A stretch of 64,000 nt of DNA, from assembly GCF_029814935.1 (NCBI RefSeq), contig NZ_CP104582.1:1550001-1614000 (forward strand), in the 5' to 3' direction. The notes beneath the pieces are model-generated. The model did not search any database and had not been told where the DNA came from. It worked only from the letters and a program-made list of their open reading frames with translations. The translations under genes were made by a program, and so were the position numbers. This document shows, piece after piece, positions 50,691 through 59,695 of this stretch (position 1 is the first letter of the stretch; every line of letters starts with the position of its first letter). The stretch comes from Pseudomonas sp. GD03919. GTDB lineage: Bacteria > Pseudomonadota > Gammaproteobacteria > Pseudomonadales > Pseudomonadaceae.

Positions 50691-52346
50691 ATGCAGTCCC
50701 TGTGTTCAGTCAATGCGCCCGGCAGCGCCAACGATGAGCGGCTCGAAGCCCTGCTGCGTCTGCTTGGCCGGTATTTCCATGCGGTCGCCGTACTGAGTTC
50801 CGGCACTGGCGCATCGCGGCGCATCTGGGCCAGCCATGCGCTGAGCGATGGGCAGCGGACGGCGATTGACCAAGCCGGCACGCTTGCCTGGCCATTGCCG
50901 ACGCACGAGGGCAGGTCGCTCGGCACGCTATACCTCGTGGGCGAGCAGCCGCTCGAGCTTGACGCCCGAGCGCGTGAAGCACTGCAGGATTTTGCCAACC
51001 TGGCTCACGACCTGTTGGCATGCGCCGCAGATCAGGCCTTTCAGCAGCATGAGATCGCCGCCCTGCGCGACAGTGAACGGCGCATGGCGCTGGCCATCGC
51101 GGGCAGCGGTACCGGCATCTGGGATCGAAACATCAGCACTGGCGAGATTCATTACTCCAGCAGCTGGAAGGCGCTGCTCGGCTATGCCGACCACGAGATC
51201 GGCAATCGCATCGAAGAGAGCTACGGCCGTGTGCATCCGGCTGACCTCGATTACGTGCGGGCCACCATCCAGGCGCATCTGGATCAGCGCACGGCGGCCT
51301 ACGAAGTCGAGCACCGCCTGCGCTGCCGCGACGGCCAGTACAAATGGGTGTGCAGTCGCGGCAAGGTGGTCGAGCGCGACAGGCAGGGTAAGCCGCTGCG
51401 CATGGTTGGCACCACGACCGACATTACCGCCATGCGACGGTTATCCGAGCAGGTGCAGCAGACCGCCGCCCTGATGACCGACCTGACCACCGAAATTCCC
51501 GGCATGGTCTTCCAGTACCGCAGGCCAGCCGATGGAGAGTCGGCCTTCACCTACGTCAGCGCTGGCGCGCAAGCCATCTGCGGCCTCAGCGCAATGCAAC
51601 TGATGGCCGATGCCAGGACGCTCACAGAGGCTGTCCATCCGGATGACCGCATGGCCTTCATCGACTCCTTCGAGCTGTCGGCTGAAGAGCTGACGCTCTG
51701 GCATCTGGAATTTCGCGTACAGATCGCGGGGCAGGAAATCTGGTGCCTGGGTGAGGCCCGCCCGCGTCGTGAAGAGGACGGCAGCGTGATCTGGCACGGC
51801 TTCATGACCGATGTGACAACGCGCAAACAGATCGAGGCCGAGCTACAGGCTTTTGCCACCACCGATTTTCTTACTCAGCTCGCCAACCGTCGGCACTTCA
51901 TGCGGCAGCTCGAGGCGGAGCTGGCCCGCCTGCAACGCAACCCCGGGCAGAGTGCAGCGGTTCTGATGTTCGACCTGGACTACTTCAAGGTCATCAACGA
52001 CCGCTGGGGGCACAACGTCGGTGACCAGGCCTTGCGTCACTTTGCGGACATTCTCAGAGGTCAGTTGCGCAAGACCGACACTGCTGGCCGCCTGGGTGGC
52101 GAGGAATTCGCGGTGGTGCTCAGCGAAGCGAATCTGGACAAGGCCATGTACTTCGCCACACGCATCCAGAGCGAACTGGCCCGCACGCCCGTCCCGCATG
52201 CAGGCGAGCCGATCTTCCTGGCAGTGAGCGTCGGCATCTCCTCGCTCGATGCCAGCGATGCCAGCGTCGAGGCTGCCCTGTCGCGCAGTGACAGCGCCCT
52301 GTACTGTGCCAAGCGCGGCGGGCGCAATCGCATCGAGCATCACTGA
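50691..52346 (+). CDS. PAS-GGDEF diguanylate cyclase
   Basis: Makes c-di-GMP from GTP. 551 residues: an N-terminal GAF-like region (about 15-120), two PAS/PAC modules (about 130-255 and 265-385, each ending in a PAC motif such as TTDITAMRR and MTDVTTRKQIE), and a GGDEF domain with DFLTQLANRRHF, FDLDYFKVINDRWGH and the active-site GGEEF near residue 470. No RxxD inhibitory site precedes GGEEF at the usual spacing, and there is no EAL domain. The protein is soluble. The Shine-Dalgarno is weak. Signals sensed are unknown. Confidence 0.9.
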   Translation: MQSLCSVNAPGSANDERLEALLRLLGRYFHAVAVLSSGTGASRRIWASHALSDGQRTAIDQAGTLAWPLPTHEGRSLGTLYLVGEQPLELDARAREALQDFANLAHDLLACAADQAFQQHEIAALRDSERRMALAIAGSGTGIWDRNISTGEIHYSSSWKALLGYADHEIGNRIEESYGRVHPADLDYVRATIQAHLDQRTAAYEVEHRLRCRDGQYKWVCSRGKVVERDRQGKPLRMVGTTTDITAMRRLSEQVQQTAALMTDLTTEIPGMVFQYRRPADGESAFTYVSAGAQAICGLSAMQLMADARTLTEAVHPDDRMAFIDSFELSAEELTLWHLEFRVQIAGQEIWCLGEARPRREEDGSVIWHGFMTDVTTRKQIEAELQAFATTDFLTQLANRRHFMRQLEAELARLQRNPGQSAAVLMFDLDYFKVINDRWGHNVGDQALRHFADILRGQLRKTDTAGRLGGEEFAVVLSEANLDKAMYFATRIQSELARTPVPHAGEPIFLAVSVGISSLDASDASVEAALSRSDSALYCAKRGGRNRIEHH

Positions 52347-52374
52347 AACCCGGCCACCAGGAAGGGCAGAACTC

Positions 52375-53049
52375 ATGGATGAACGCCAGTGACTGCAACG
52401 TGATGGTTATGTCCTGCTGCGCCAGGCCATTGCGCCCGAATGGCTCGCTGGCCTGCGCAGCGCGTTCGATACCGGCGTCAAACCCGCAGACCAATGGCCC
52501 GTACCGCGAGGCATGGATTACCGCCACTCGTTGCTGGACGACAATCCGAGCGTGCAGGCGGTGTGCCGTTTGCCGCAGGTATTGGCGGCGGTGGAGGCGT
52601 TGATCGGCGAGGTCTCCTTCCTGGTGCAAGTGGAAGGCCGCGAGCCTCTGCCGGGGCGTGGTCACCAGCGCCTGCACCGCGATCTTTCCATGCGCCGACC
52701 GGGGGATATCGCCAACGCCATGGCTTACTTTCACGACTATGGCCCCGACAATGGAGCGACCCGCCTCGTGCCCGGCAGCCATCGTCCGCAAACGGCTGCG
52801 CCGGCGTTCGATTTCGACGATGAATCGGCTGTCGTTCAGTTATCGAGCCGCGTGGTCGACATCCTGATATTCGATGTCGACCTGGTGCATGCCGGCAGCC
52901 TCAACCCCAGCGGTGCGCGGCGCCGCAGCATCCTGATCAGCTATTTCGCCGCGAGCCTGTATGAGGTACATCTACAGAGCATGGCCCTGCGCGGTGTACG
53001 GATGGACACCCGCGAGCGCTTCGACCCCGCGAACATCATCTGGCCTTGA
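52375..53049 (+). pseudogene. PhyH-family 2-oxoglutarate dioxygenase with a stop at codon 6
   Basis: A good ribosome site (AGGAAGG) precedes ATG at 52375. The frame then reads MDERQ, TGA (52390-52392), LQRDGYVLLRQAIAPEWL and on without interruption to 53049, 224 residues in all. Downstream sequence has the dioxygenase metal motif HRD (QRLHRDLSM) and the distal His in DVDLVHAGSLNPSG, with RRRS supplying the Arg. So it is a whole PhyH-like gene silenced by one early nonsense codon. The next ATG (52513) lies 46 codons on and would lose the first strand. Substrate unknown. Confidence 0.78.
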
Positions 53050-53298
53050 GCGGGTCGCTGCGCGACGAGCATGCCTGCTCAACCCTTGGCTGGCACTTCA
53101 TCAGGCGTAAGTGCAGAACTTCATTGAAGTCAGGCCACTGCACTCGCGGCCAGCACTGCCCTGAGTGGGCCCTGGTAACAGTTACGGCGCAGCTTGCCGT
53201 GCGATGATTGCCGCCTGTCTCGACGGGTGCGGTGTACACCTGTGGCCCACTGATTCACCCATTGGCCTGCATGCCAGGCAAACCTGCAGGGAACGCCT

Positions 53299-53800
53299 GT
53301 GAAATTTCTGAAAAAACTGTTTGGACTCTCAGCCAAAGCGACCCCCGAGATCGAACAAGCGCCGGCCTCCGCGATGCCCATGGCTGAAGGCTATGACCCC
53401 AACGCAGCCGCCAACCAGGCTGGCCACTGGCAAATGCCTTGATCGACACTGGCAAACCGTCGGCCGCGTTGAGCGTGATGTGCTGACGTACCTCATCAGC
53501 CAGGCCTTCTCCGGTGGTGCGCAGTGGCCCTCGACACGCCAGGCGTACCGCATCGTACGCCGGGGTGAAGCCATCATCCTGGCGACCGAAGGCCTGTGCA
53601 ATCCGTTCGACGATGTGCAGGGCATGGGCAACGGCTTCGAAATGGAACTGTTTCTGGAAAGCGCGGATATCCCCGAGCATGCCCGTGGCAAACCTGGCGA
53701 GGTCGACCCGCTAAAGGGCAGTTGGGCTTTCGAGCTGATCGAACATGTGGCCGCTACCGTGGCTGACGCTGGCGGCATCGGCCGGCAGATCGAGCAAGGC
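53299..53800 (+). pseudogene. Broken gene resembling a SUFU-domain protein (frameshift plus 3' loss)
   Basis: A GTG start with AGGGA upstream opens MKFLKKLFGLSAKATPEIEQ..., which stops at 53442 after 47 codons. From about 53430 a second frame continues with HWQTVGRVERDVLTYLIS, GGAQWPSTRQAYRIVRRG, GNGFEMELFLESADIP and SWAFELIEHVAATVADAGGI. That is conserved-looking protein sequence that I tentatively relate to bacterial suppressor-of-fused domain proteins. The similarity ends near 53790-53800, where antisense of the next gene begins. Hence a frameshift near 53430 and a missing C-terminus. Family name is low certainty. Confidence 0.55.
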
Positions 53801-53923
53801 AGCTTGCACTGTGATGCGATCAAAACCTGCCACCTGGCGGGCGACAAAGCCGTAGTCGACCGGGTTGTCGACGAACACCTCGGACAATGCCGACCACAGT
53901 CGGATGCGTTCTGCGCGGGTCAT
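53797..53923 (-). pseudogene. 5' fragment of a small uncharacterised protein gene
   Basis: A start codon at 53923 with AGGA upstream opens MTRAERIRLWSALSEVFVDN followed by PVDYGFVARQVAGFDRITVQ. This looks like the N-terminus of a small Pseudomonas family that I recall as DUF7079 (low certainty), usually about 100 residues or more. After about 42 codons the frame runs into the antisense of the gene on the other strand. The remaining part is missing, pointing to a deletion that joined two convergent genes. Confidence 0.5.
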
Positions 53924-54112
53924 GAGTCCTGATCCTGTATGCCGTGCCGCGACTGTATAGGCGCGTGCGCTGACTGGCCATCGTCATTGGCTGCTGTGAA
54001 GTCGTGGCGGCATGTATCATCGTCGCCATGGCTGCGCGGCGCTGTGCGCGCGAGCAGTGTTTTCGTATCCGGGCCGCTTCAGGCAGGCCCGCTCTCTGCG
54101 AGTGATGACACG

Positions 54113-55813
54113 ATGATCGAGGTAACCGAAGTTTCCATTGCCGAGCTGCGCGCCGCGCTGGAGTCCGGCCGCACCACGGCGGTCGAGCTGGTCAAGGCCT
54201 ACCTGGCACGTATTGACGCCTATGACGGCCCGGATACGCCGACCCGGCTCAACGCGGTGGTGGTGCGCAACCCCGATGCGCTGAAAGAGGCCGAAGCCTC
54301 TGATGCGCGCCGCGCCCGTGGCGAGACGCTGAGTCCGCTTGATGGCATCCCTTACACCGCCAAGGACAGCTACCTGGTCAAGGGTATGACGGCTGCCTCG
54401 GGCAGCCCGGCATTCAAGGATCTGGTGGCGCAGCGCGATGCCTTCACCATCGAGCGCCTGCGCGCGGCCGGCGCCATCTGCCTGGGCAAGACCAATATGC
54501 CGCCGATGGCCAATGGCGGCATGCAGCGCGGCGTCTATGGCCGTGCGGAAAGCCCCTACAACGCCGATTACCTGACCGCGCCGTTTGCTTCCGGCTCGTC
54601 CAATGGCGCCGGCACCGCTACCGCTGCCAGCTTCTGTGCCTTCGGCCTGGCCGAGGAAACCTGGTCCAGCGGGCGCGGCCCGGCCTCGAACAACGGCCTG
54701 TGCGCCTACACGCCGTCGCGCGGGGTGATCTCGGTGCGTGGCAACTGGCCGCTGACACCGACCATGGATGTGGTGGTGCCCTATGCCCGCAGCATGGCCG
54801 ATCTGCTGGAAGTGCTGGATGTGGTGGTGGCCGATGATCCGGATACGCGTGGCGACCTCTGGCGCATGCAGCCCTGGGTGCCGATTCCGCGCCCGTCCGA
54901 GGTACGACCGCAGTCCTACCTGACGCTGGCTGCTCAGCCCGCAGCGTTGGCAGGTAAACGCCTGGGCGTGCCGCGCATGTACATCAACAAGGACGCGCTG
55001 GCCGGCACCAGCGAAAAGCCTGGCATTGGCGGGCCAACCGGGCAGCGCATCCAGACCCGAGCCTCGGTGATCGAGCTGTGGGAGCAGGCGCGTGCTGCGC
55101 TGGAAAAGGCCGGCGCTACGGTGATCGAGGTGGACTTTCCGCTGGTGTCCAACTGCGAAGGTGATCGCCCCGGTGCGCCGACCGTTTACAACCGAGGCCT
55201 GGTACCCCACCAGTTCCTGCTCGACGAACTGGGTGAGCTGACGGCCTGGGCCCTGGATGATTTCCTGCGTGCCAATGGTGACCCGAAACTCAATTGCCTG
55301 GCCGATGTCGACGGCCCACAAATTTTCCCCCATGAGCCGGGTACCTTGCCCAACCGTGAGGATGACCTGGCCTTTGGCATGGACGAGTATGTGCGCATGG
55401 CACAGCGTGGCCTCAGGCTGTGGAGTGAAATCCCCAGCGTACCGGATGGTATGCGTGCCCTGGAGCACACGCGCAAGCTGGATCTGGAAGACTGGATGGA
55501 TGAGCTCAGGCTCGATGCGGTGCTGTTCCCCACCGTGGCCGATGTCGGGCCAGCGGATGCCGACGTCAACCCAGTGTCCGCCGATATTGCCTGGAGTAAC
55601 GGCGTGTGGGTGGCCAACGGCAATTTGGCGATCCGCCATCAGGGCGTGCCGACCGTCACCGTGCCGATGGGGGTGATGGCCGATATCGGTATGCCGGTGG
55701 GGCTGACCTTTGCCGGCCGTGCCTACGACGATTCAGCACTGCTGCAATTGGCTGCAGCCTTTGAGTCCACCGGCAACAAGCGTCTGGTGCCGCCGCGCAC
55801 GCCGGCGTTGTGA
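54113..55813 (+). CDS. Amidase (amidase signature family)
   Basis: 566 residues of the amidase signature family, which hydrolyses C-N amide bonds by a Ser-cisSer-Lys triad. The Lys is in IPYTAKDSYLVKG, the Gly/Ser-rich signature runs through FASGSSNGAGTATAASF, and SSGRGPASNNG supplies the Ser pair. The length exceeds GatA, and there are no gatC or gatB neighbours, so this is a stand-alone amidase of unknown substrate. The start at 54113 (MIEVTEVSIAELRAALESG) matches the family N-terminus; the open frame upstream is not homologous. It lies at the right edge of the decayed segment but is intact. Confidence 0.86.
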   Translation: MIEVTEVSIAELRAALESGRTTAVELVKAYLARIDAYDGPDTPTRLNAVVVRNPDALKEAEASDARRARGETLSPLDGIPYTAKDSYLVKGMTAASGSPAFKDLVAQRDAFTIERLRAAGAICLGKTNMPPMANGGMQRGVYGRAESPYNADYLTAPFASGSSNGAGTATAASFCAFGLAEETWSSGRGPASNNGLCAYTPSRGVISVRGNWPLTPTMDVVVPYARSMADLLEVLDVVVADDPDTRGDLWRMQPWVPIPRPSEVRPQSYLTLAAQPAALAGKRLGVPRMYINKDALAGTSEKPGIGGPTGQRIQTRASVIELWEQARAALEKAGATVIEVDFPLVSNCEGDRPGAPTVYNRGLVPHQFLLDELGELTAWALDDFLRANGDPKLNCLADVDGPQIFPHEPGTLPNREDDLAFGMDEYVRMAQRGLRLWSEIPSVPDGMRALEHTRKLDLEDWMDELRLDAVLFPTVADVGPADADVNPVSADIAWSNGVWVANGNLAIRHQGVPTVTVPMGVMADIGMPVGLTFAGRAYDDSALLQLAAAFESTGNKRLVPPRTPAL

Positions 55814-56211
55814 GCTGAATGCCCGGCAAGGCCTGTCGGTGTCACGCCCTCGCTGCTAAGGCCCGGCCGGCCGTTGTGCTGGCGTGAGTGTCGCTGGGGA
55901 AGTGCCTTCGCGCGCGGGGCGCGTTCCCGGCAACTGCGGCTGACGTCGCCAGGTCGCCCGAGCCGGGGATGGTGTTCGTAGCGGTAACATCGCGCACCAT
56001 AATGAGCACATAGGGAACGCAGGTGTGCTGTTTGGGTGCCATTTTTAGCTCTGGTCAAAGGTGCGAGAGGCTTTGAGGCCAATGAAATCGGCTTTTGCTG
56101 ATTCATGGCCTGACTCTTGCTGAAATTATCTGTTTATCCTTTCTGCTTGATCACTCCTTTTTCAAGCTGTCAATATCTGCGTCCGGCGCATCCAGTGCTT
56201 CTGTAATTAGT

Positions 56212-56227
56212 TGTCGCATTGAGGAAA
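56212..56227 (+). promoter_or_regulatory. ArgR half-site upstream of aotJ
   Basis: TGTCGC, eight bases, then AA fits the half-site consensus I recall for Pseudomonas ArgR (TGTCGC-N8-AA). The same AGTTGTCGCAT core appears before aruC. A second good half-site was not found. The rest of the 568-bp gap between the amidase and aotJ shows only AT-rich promoter-like sequence around 56120-56215. Confidence 0.55.
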
Positions 56228-56381
56228 TATCGCCTCATTGCCTGCCGCTAGAATGCCGCACACCCAGCCAAGGCCCCCTTGCCGCCCTCCACACGACGGC
56301 GCAGCATCGCCTTCTACAACCCATAAAAGGCCCGGGCCCCTCACTGCCATCGATGCCATACCCAATTCGAAGGAGCAAAGA

Positions 56382-57155
56382 ATGAAGAAGATCGCACTGC
56401 TCGGCGCCCTGGCGCTGTCCTTGATGTCGCCGCTGGCCCTGGCTGAAAAACCGCTGCGCATCGGTATCGAGGCGGCCTATCCGCCCTTCGCATTCAAAAC
56501 GCCCGATGGCCAGATTGCCGGTTTCGACTACGACATCGGCGTCGCCCTGTGCGAAGAGATGAAGGTCGAGTGCAAGTGGATCGAGCAGGAGTTCGACGGC
56601 CTGATCCCAGCCCTGAAAGTGCGCAAGTTCGACGCCGTGCTGTCGTCCATGTCAATCACTGAAGACCGCAAGAAGTCCGTGGACTTCACCGGCAAGTACT
56701 ACGCCACCCCCGCCAAGCTGGCGATGAAAGCCGGTACCGAGCTCAAGGACCCGCTGGCCGACCTGAAAGGCAAGAAGATCGGTGTGCAGCGCTCGTCCGT
56801 GTATGACCGTTACGCCACCGACATCTTCGCCCCGGCCGGGGCCGAGATCGTGCGTTACAGCTCGCAGAACGAAGTGTTCCTGGATATGCAGTCCGGTCGC
56901 CTTGATGCCACCCTGGCCGATTCGGTGAATATCGATGACGGGTTCCTCAAGACTGACGGCGGCAAGGGCTTTGCCTTCGTAGGCCCGGATTTCACCGATG
57001 TGAAGTACTTCGGTGAAGGCCAGGGCATTGCTGTGCGCAAGGGCGACAAGGCGCTGGCCGACAAGATCAGTGCGGCCATCCTGGCCATTCGCGCCAACGG
57101 TAAGTACAAGGAAGTGCAGGACAAGTACTTCGACTTCGACGTTTACGGCGAGTAA
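56382..57155 (+). CDS. aotJ: Arginine/ornithine ABC transporter substrate-binding protein
   Basis: Periplasmic binding protein for arginine and ornithine. 257 residues: signal peptide cleaved after PLALA, then [20 protein letters not shown] and [14 protein letters not shown], the start of the SBP family 3 fold, with the ligand Arg/Asp sites in [23 protein letters not shown] lies ahead of the ATG at 56382; the frame is open further upstream but only this start gives a signal peptide. First gene of aotJQMP, preceded by an ArgR site and followed by an attenuator-like hairpin. Confidence 0.93.
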   Translation: MKKIALLGALALSLMSPLALAEKPLRIGIEAAYPPFAFKTPDGQIAGFDYDIGVALCEEMKVECKWIEQEFDGLIPALKVRKFDAVLSSMSITEDRKKSVDFTGKYYATPAKLAMKAGTELKDPLADLKGKKIGVQRSSVYDRYATDIFAPAGAEIVRYSSQNEVFLDMQSGRLDATLADSVNIDDGFLKTDGGKGFAFVGPDFTDVKYFGEGQGIAVRKGDKALADKISAAILAIRANGKYKEVQDKYFDFDVYGE

Positions 57156-57173
57156 ACGCTCCGAGGCAGATTG

Positions 57174-57212
57174 AAGTGGCACTAACCTTTACCGAGGTTG
57201 TGCCACTTTTTT
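57174..57212 (+). terminator. Terminator/attenuator between aotJ and aotQ
   Basis: AAGTGGCAC-t-AACCT pairs with AGGTT-GTGCCACTT, leaving one bulged base and a short loop, and is followed by a T-run. It lies about 20 bp after aotJ. It would let the binding protein be made in excess over the permease. Confidence 0.8.
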
Positions 57213-57340
57213 CTTGGTTCATCCTGTAGGTCGGCTGCCGCTTCGCCTGTGTGGGCGTTCGGACTTTGTACGTCGCTGCGGCGACATTCATTTTCTTTGT
57301 GCTACAAGGCGCCATCGGGGTGCCTGAGAGGTATTGGCGC

Positions 57341-58030
57341 ATGCTTCAAGGCTACGGCTCGACCATTCTCGACGGTGCCTGGCTTACCGTGCAGTTGGCG
57401 CTGCTGTCGATGGCGGTCGCTGTCACGCTCGGCCTGCTCGGTGCAGCGTTTCGCCTGTCGCCGGTGAAATGGCTGGCGCTGCTGGGCGAGACCTATGCCA
57501 CGGTGATTCGCGGTATTCCCGAGTTGGTGTTGATCCTGCTGATCTTCTTCGGTGGTCAGGATCTGGTGAATCGTGTCGCTCCGTTGCTGGGGCATGAGGA
57601 TTACATTGATATCAATCCCTTCGTGGCAGGCGTTGGCACCTTGGGCTTCATTTACGGCGCCTATCTGTCGGAGACCTTTCGTGGCGCCTTCATGGCGATC
57701 CCGAAAGGGCAGGGCGAAGCGGGTCTGGCTTATGGCATGAGCCCGTTGAGGGTGTTCTTGCGCATTCTCGTGCCGCAGATGATCCGCCTGGCGATTCCCG
57801 GTATCACCAACAACTGGCTGGTGCTGGTCAAGGCCACCGCGCTGATTTCCCTGGTCGGCCTGCAGGACATGATGGCCCGCGCCAAGAGCGCCGGTGATGC
57901 GACCCGTGAGCCGTTCACCTACATCCTGCTGGCGGCGGCGGTGTACCTGGCGATCACCAGCGTGTCGCTGCTGGTGTTGCGCTATCTCGAACGGCGCTAT
58001 TCGGTCGGCGTGAAAGCCGCCGAACTCTGA
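57341..58030 (+). CDS. aotQ: Arginine/ornithine ABC transporter permease
   Basis: 229 residues with about five transmembrane helices, HisQ/HisM family. The C-terminal EAA loop is seen in EAGLAYGMSPLRVFLRILVPQ. The start at 57341 (MLQGYGSTILDGAWLTVQ) matches AotQ from P. aeruginosa as I recall it and has GAGAGG upstream; the longer frame from 57251 covers the attenuator's downstream flank. aotM follows after 10 bp. Confidence 0.9.
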   Translation: MLQGYGSTILDGAWLTVQLALLSMAVAVTLGLLGAAFRLSPVKWLALLGETYATVIRGIPELVLILLIFFGGQDLVNRVAPLLGHEDYIDINPFVAGVGTLGFIYGAYLSETFRGAFMAIPKGQGEAGLAYGMSPLRVFLRILVPQMIRLAIPGITNNWLVLVKATALISLVGLQDMMARAKSAGDATREPFTYILLAAAVYLAITSVSLLVLRYLERRYSVGVKAAEL

Positions 58031-58040
58031 GGGAGTGACC

Positions 58041-58739
58041 ATGCTTTTCGATTACAACGTGGTGCTCGACAGCCTGCCGCTGTACCTCGGTGGCGTACTG
58101 GTGACCCTCAAGCTGCTGATCATCGCGCTGGCTGTGGGCCTGCTGCTGGCCGTTCCGCTGGCGATCATGCGGGTGTCCAGGCAACAGCTGATCAACTTCC
58201 CGGCATGGCTCTACACCTACGTGATCCGTGGTACGCCGATGCTGGTGCAGTTATACCTGCTGTACTACGGCCTGGCCCAGTTCGAGGCCGTGCGCGAAAG
58301 CTTCATGTGGCCCTACCTGTCCAGCGCCACCTTCTGTGCCTGTCTGGCCTTTGCCATCAATACCAGTGCCTACACCGCTGAAATCCTCGCGGGCAGCCTC
58401 AAGGCCACGCCGCCCGGCGAGATCGAGGCGGCCAAGGCCATGGGCATGTCGCGCAGCAAGCTGTATCGGCGCATTCTGCTGCCGTCGGCGTTGCGCCGTG
58501 CGCTGCCGCAGTACAGCAATGAGGTGATCATGATGTTGCACACCACCAGCCTGGCCTCGGTGGTGACCCTGATCGACATCACCGGCGCGGCCAAGACCGT
58601 CAGCTCGCAGTACTACCTGCCGTTCGAGGCCTACGTCACTGCCGGCCTGTTCTACCTGGCACTCACCTTCATCCTGGTGCGCCTGTTCAAACTGGCCGAA
58701 CGCCGCTGGCTAGCTTATCTGGCACCACGCAAGGCCTGA
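58041..58739 (+). CDS. aotM: Arginine/ornithine ABC transporter permease
   Basis: 232 residues, second HisM-type permease with about five helices and an EAA loop (EIEAAKAMGMSRSKLYRRILLP). Forms the membrane channel with AotQ. The ATG at 58041 has GAGGGAG upstream; a GTG at 58035 is possible. In P. aeruginosa aotO follows aotM, but here the ATPase gene comes next. Confidence 0.9.
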   Translation: MLFDYNVVLDSLPLYLGGVLVTLKLLIIALAVGLLLAVPLAIMRVSRQQLINFPAWLYTYVIRGTPMLVQLYLLYYGLAQFEAVRESFMWPYLSSATFCACLAFAINTSAYTAEILAGSLKATPPGEIEAAKAMGMSRSKLYRRILLPSALRRALPQYSNEVIMMLHTTSLASVVTLIDITGAAKTVSSQYYLPFEAYVTAGLFYLALTFILVRLFKLAERRWLAYLAPRKA

Positions 58740-58767
58740 TGCCATGACGATTGAAGAGAACCCGAAC

Positions 58768-59532
58768 ATGTACAAACTCGAAGTTCAGGACCTGCACAAG
58801 CGCTACGGCAGCCACGAGGTGATCAAGGGTGTGTCGATGGCGGCCAAGGCCGGCGACGTGATCAGCATCATCGGCTCCAGCGGCTCGGGCAAGAGCACCT
58901 TCCTGCGTTGCCTGAACCTGCTGGAACAGCCGCACGCCGGCAAGATCCTGCTCAACAGCGAAGAACTGAAGCTGGTGCCGGCCAAGGACGGTTCGCTGCG
59001 CGCCGCCGATGCCAGGCAGTTGCAACGCATGCGCTCGCGTCTGGCCATGGTGTTCCAGCACTTCAACCTGTGGTCGCACATGAGCGCCCTGGAGAACGTC
59101 ATGGAAGCGCCGGTGCATGTGCTGGGTATGAACAAGGCTGAAGTCCTTGGCAAGGCCGAGCACTATCTGGCCAAGGTCGGCGTGGCGCACCGCAAGGACG
59201 CCTACCCGGCGCACATGAGCGGCGGCGAGCAGCAGCGCGTGGCCATTGCCCGCGCCCTGGCCATGGAGCCGGAAGTGATGCTGTTCGACGAACCGACTTC
59301 GGCACTCGATCCGGAGCTGGTCGGCGAAGTGCTCAAGGTGATGCAGGACCTGGCCGGTGAAGGCCGCACCATGGTGGTGGTGACCCACGAAATGGGTTTT
59401 GCCCGCGAGGTGTCGAACCAGTTGGTATTCCTGCACAAGGGGCTGGTGGAAGAGCGCGGTTGCCCCAGGGAAGTGCTGGCCAAACCGCAATCCGAGCGGC
59501 TCAAGCAGTTTCTTTCCGGCAGTCTCAAATAA
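58768..59532 (+). CDS. aotP: Arginine/ornithine ABC transporter ATP-binding protein
   Basis: 254-residue ATPase of the HisP type. Walker [11 protein letters not shown]-loop FQHFNLWSHMSALENV, signature [15 protein letters not shown], Walker B VMLFDEPTSALDPE and switch VTHEMGFA are all present. The start at 58768 (MYKLEVQDLHKRYG) matches AotP; an ATG at 58744 adds eight residues. It is followed by the MITE-like element and argR. Confidence 0.93.
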   Translation: MYKLEVQDLHKRYGSHEVIKGVSMAAKAGDVISIIGSSGSGKSTFLRCLNLLEQPHAGKILLNSEELKLVPAKDGSLRAADARQLQRMRSRLAMVFQHFNLWSHMSALENVMEAPVHVLGMNKAEVLGKAEHYLAKVGVAHRKDAYPAHMSGGEQQRVAIARALAMEPEVMLFDEPTSALDPELVGEVLKVMQDLAGEGRTMVVVTHEMGFAREVSNQLVFLHKGLVEERGCPREVLAKPQSERLKQFLSGSLK

Positions 59533-59553
59533 TAAGAAGCTAGACTGCGTTTC

Positions 59554-59694
59554 AAAGCCTGTTCAAAGTCTTGCGAGCTAGAGGCATGCAAGGCAAAAAC
59601 AGGCGAGGAAGCGGAGTGTACTTTTGTACATGAGCATTCCGAGCCTGTTTTTAACGCAGCAGGCCCGACGCGCAGCAAACTGTGAACAGGCTTT
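59554..59694. mobile_element. 141-bp MITE-like element with perfect 11-bp terminal inverted repeats
   Basis: AAAGCCTGTTC (59554-59564) and GAACAGGCTTT (59684-59694) are perfect inverted repeats. Inside, AAAAACAGGC (59595-59604) pairs with GCCTGTTTTT (59643-59652) around an inner TGTAC-TTTT-GTACA hairpin, giving a strong cruciform or terminator-like fold. It has no coding capacity. A related fragment occurs at 13642-13660. The right repeat ends one base before the argR ATG, so the element supplies argR's ribosome-binding region. Confidence 0.75.
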
Positions 59695-59695
59695 C

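Noticed and set aside
52390..52392. TGA in the PhyH gene considered as selenocysteine
   Set aside because: Codon 6 is far from any active-site residue and no selenocysteine hairpin was recognised after it.
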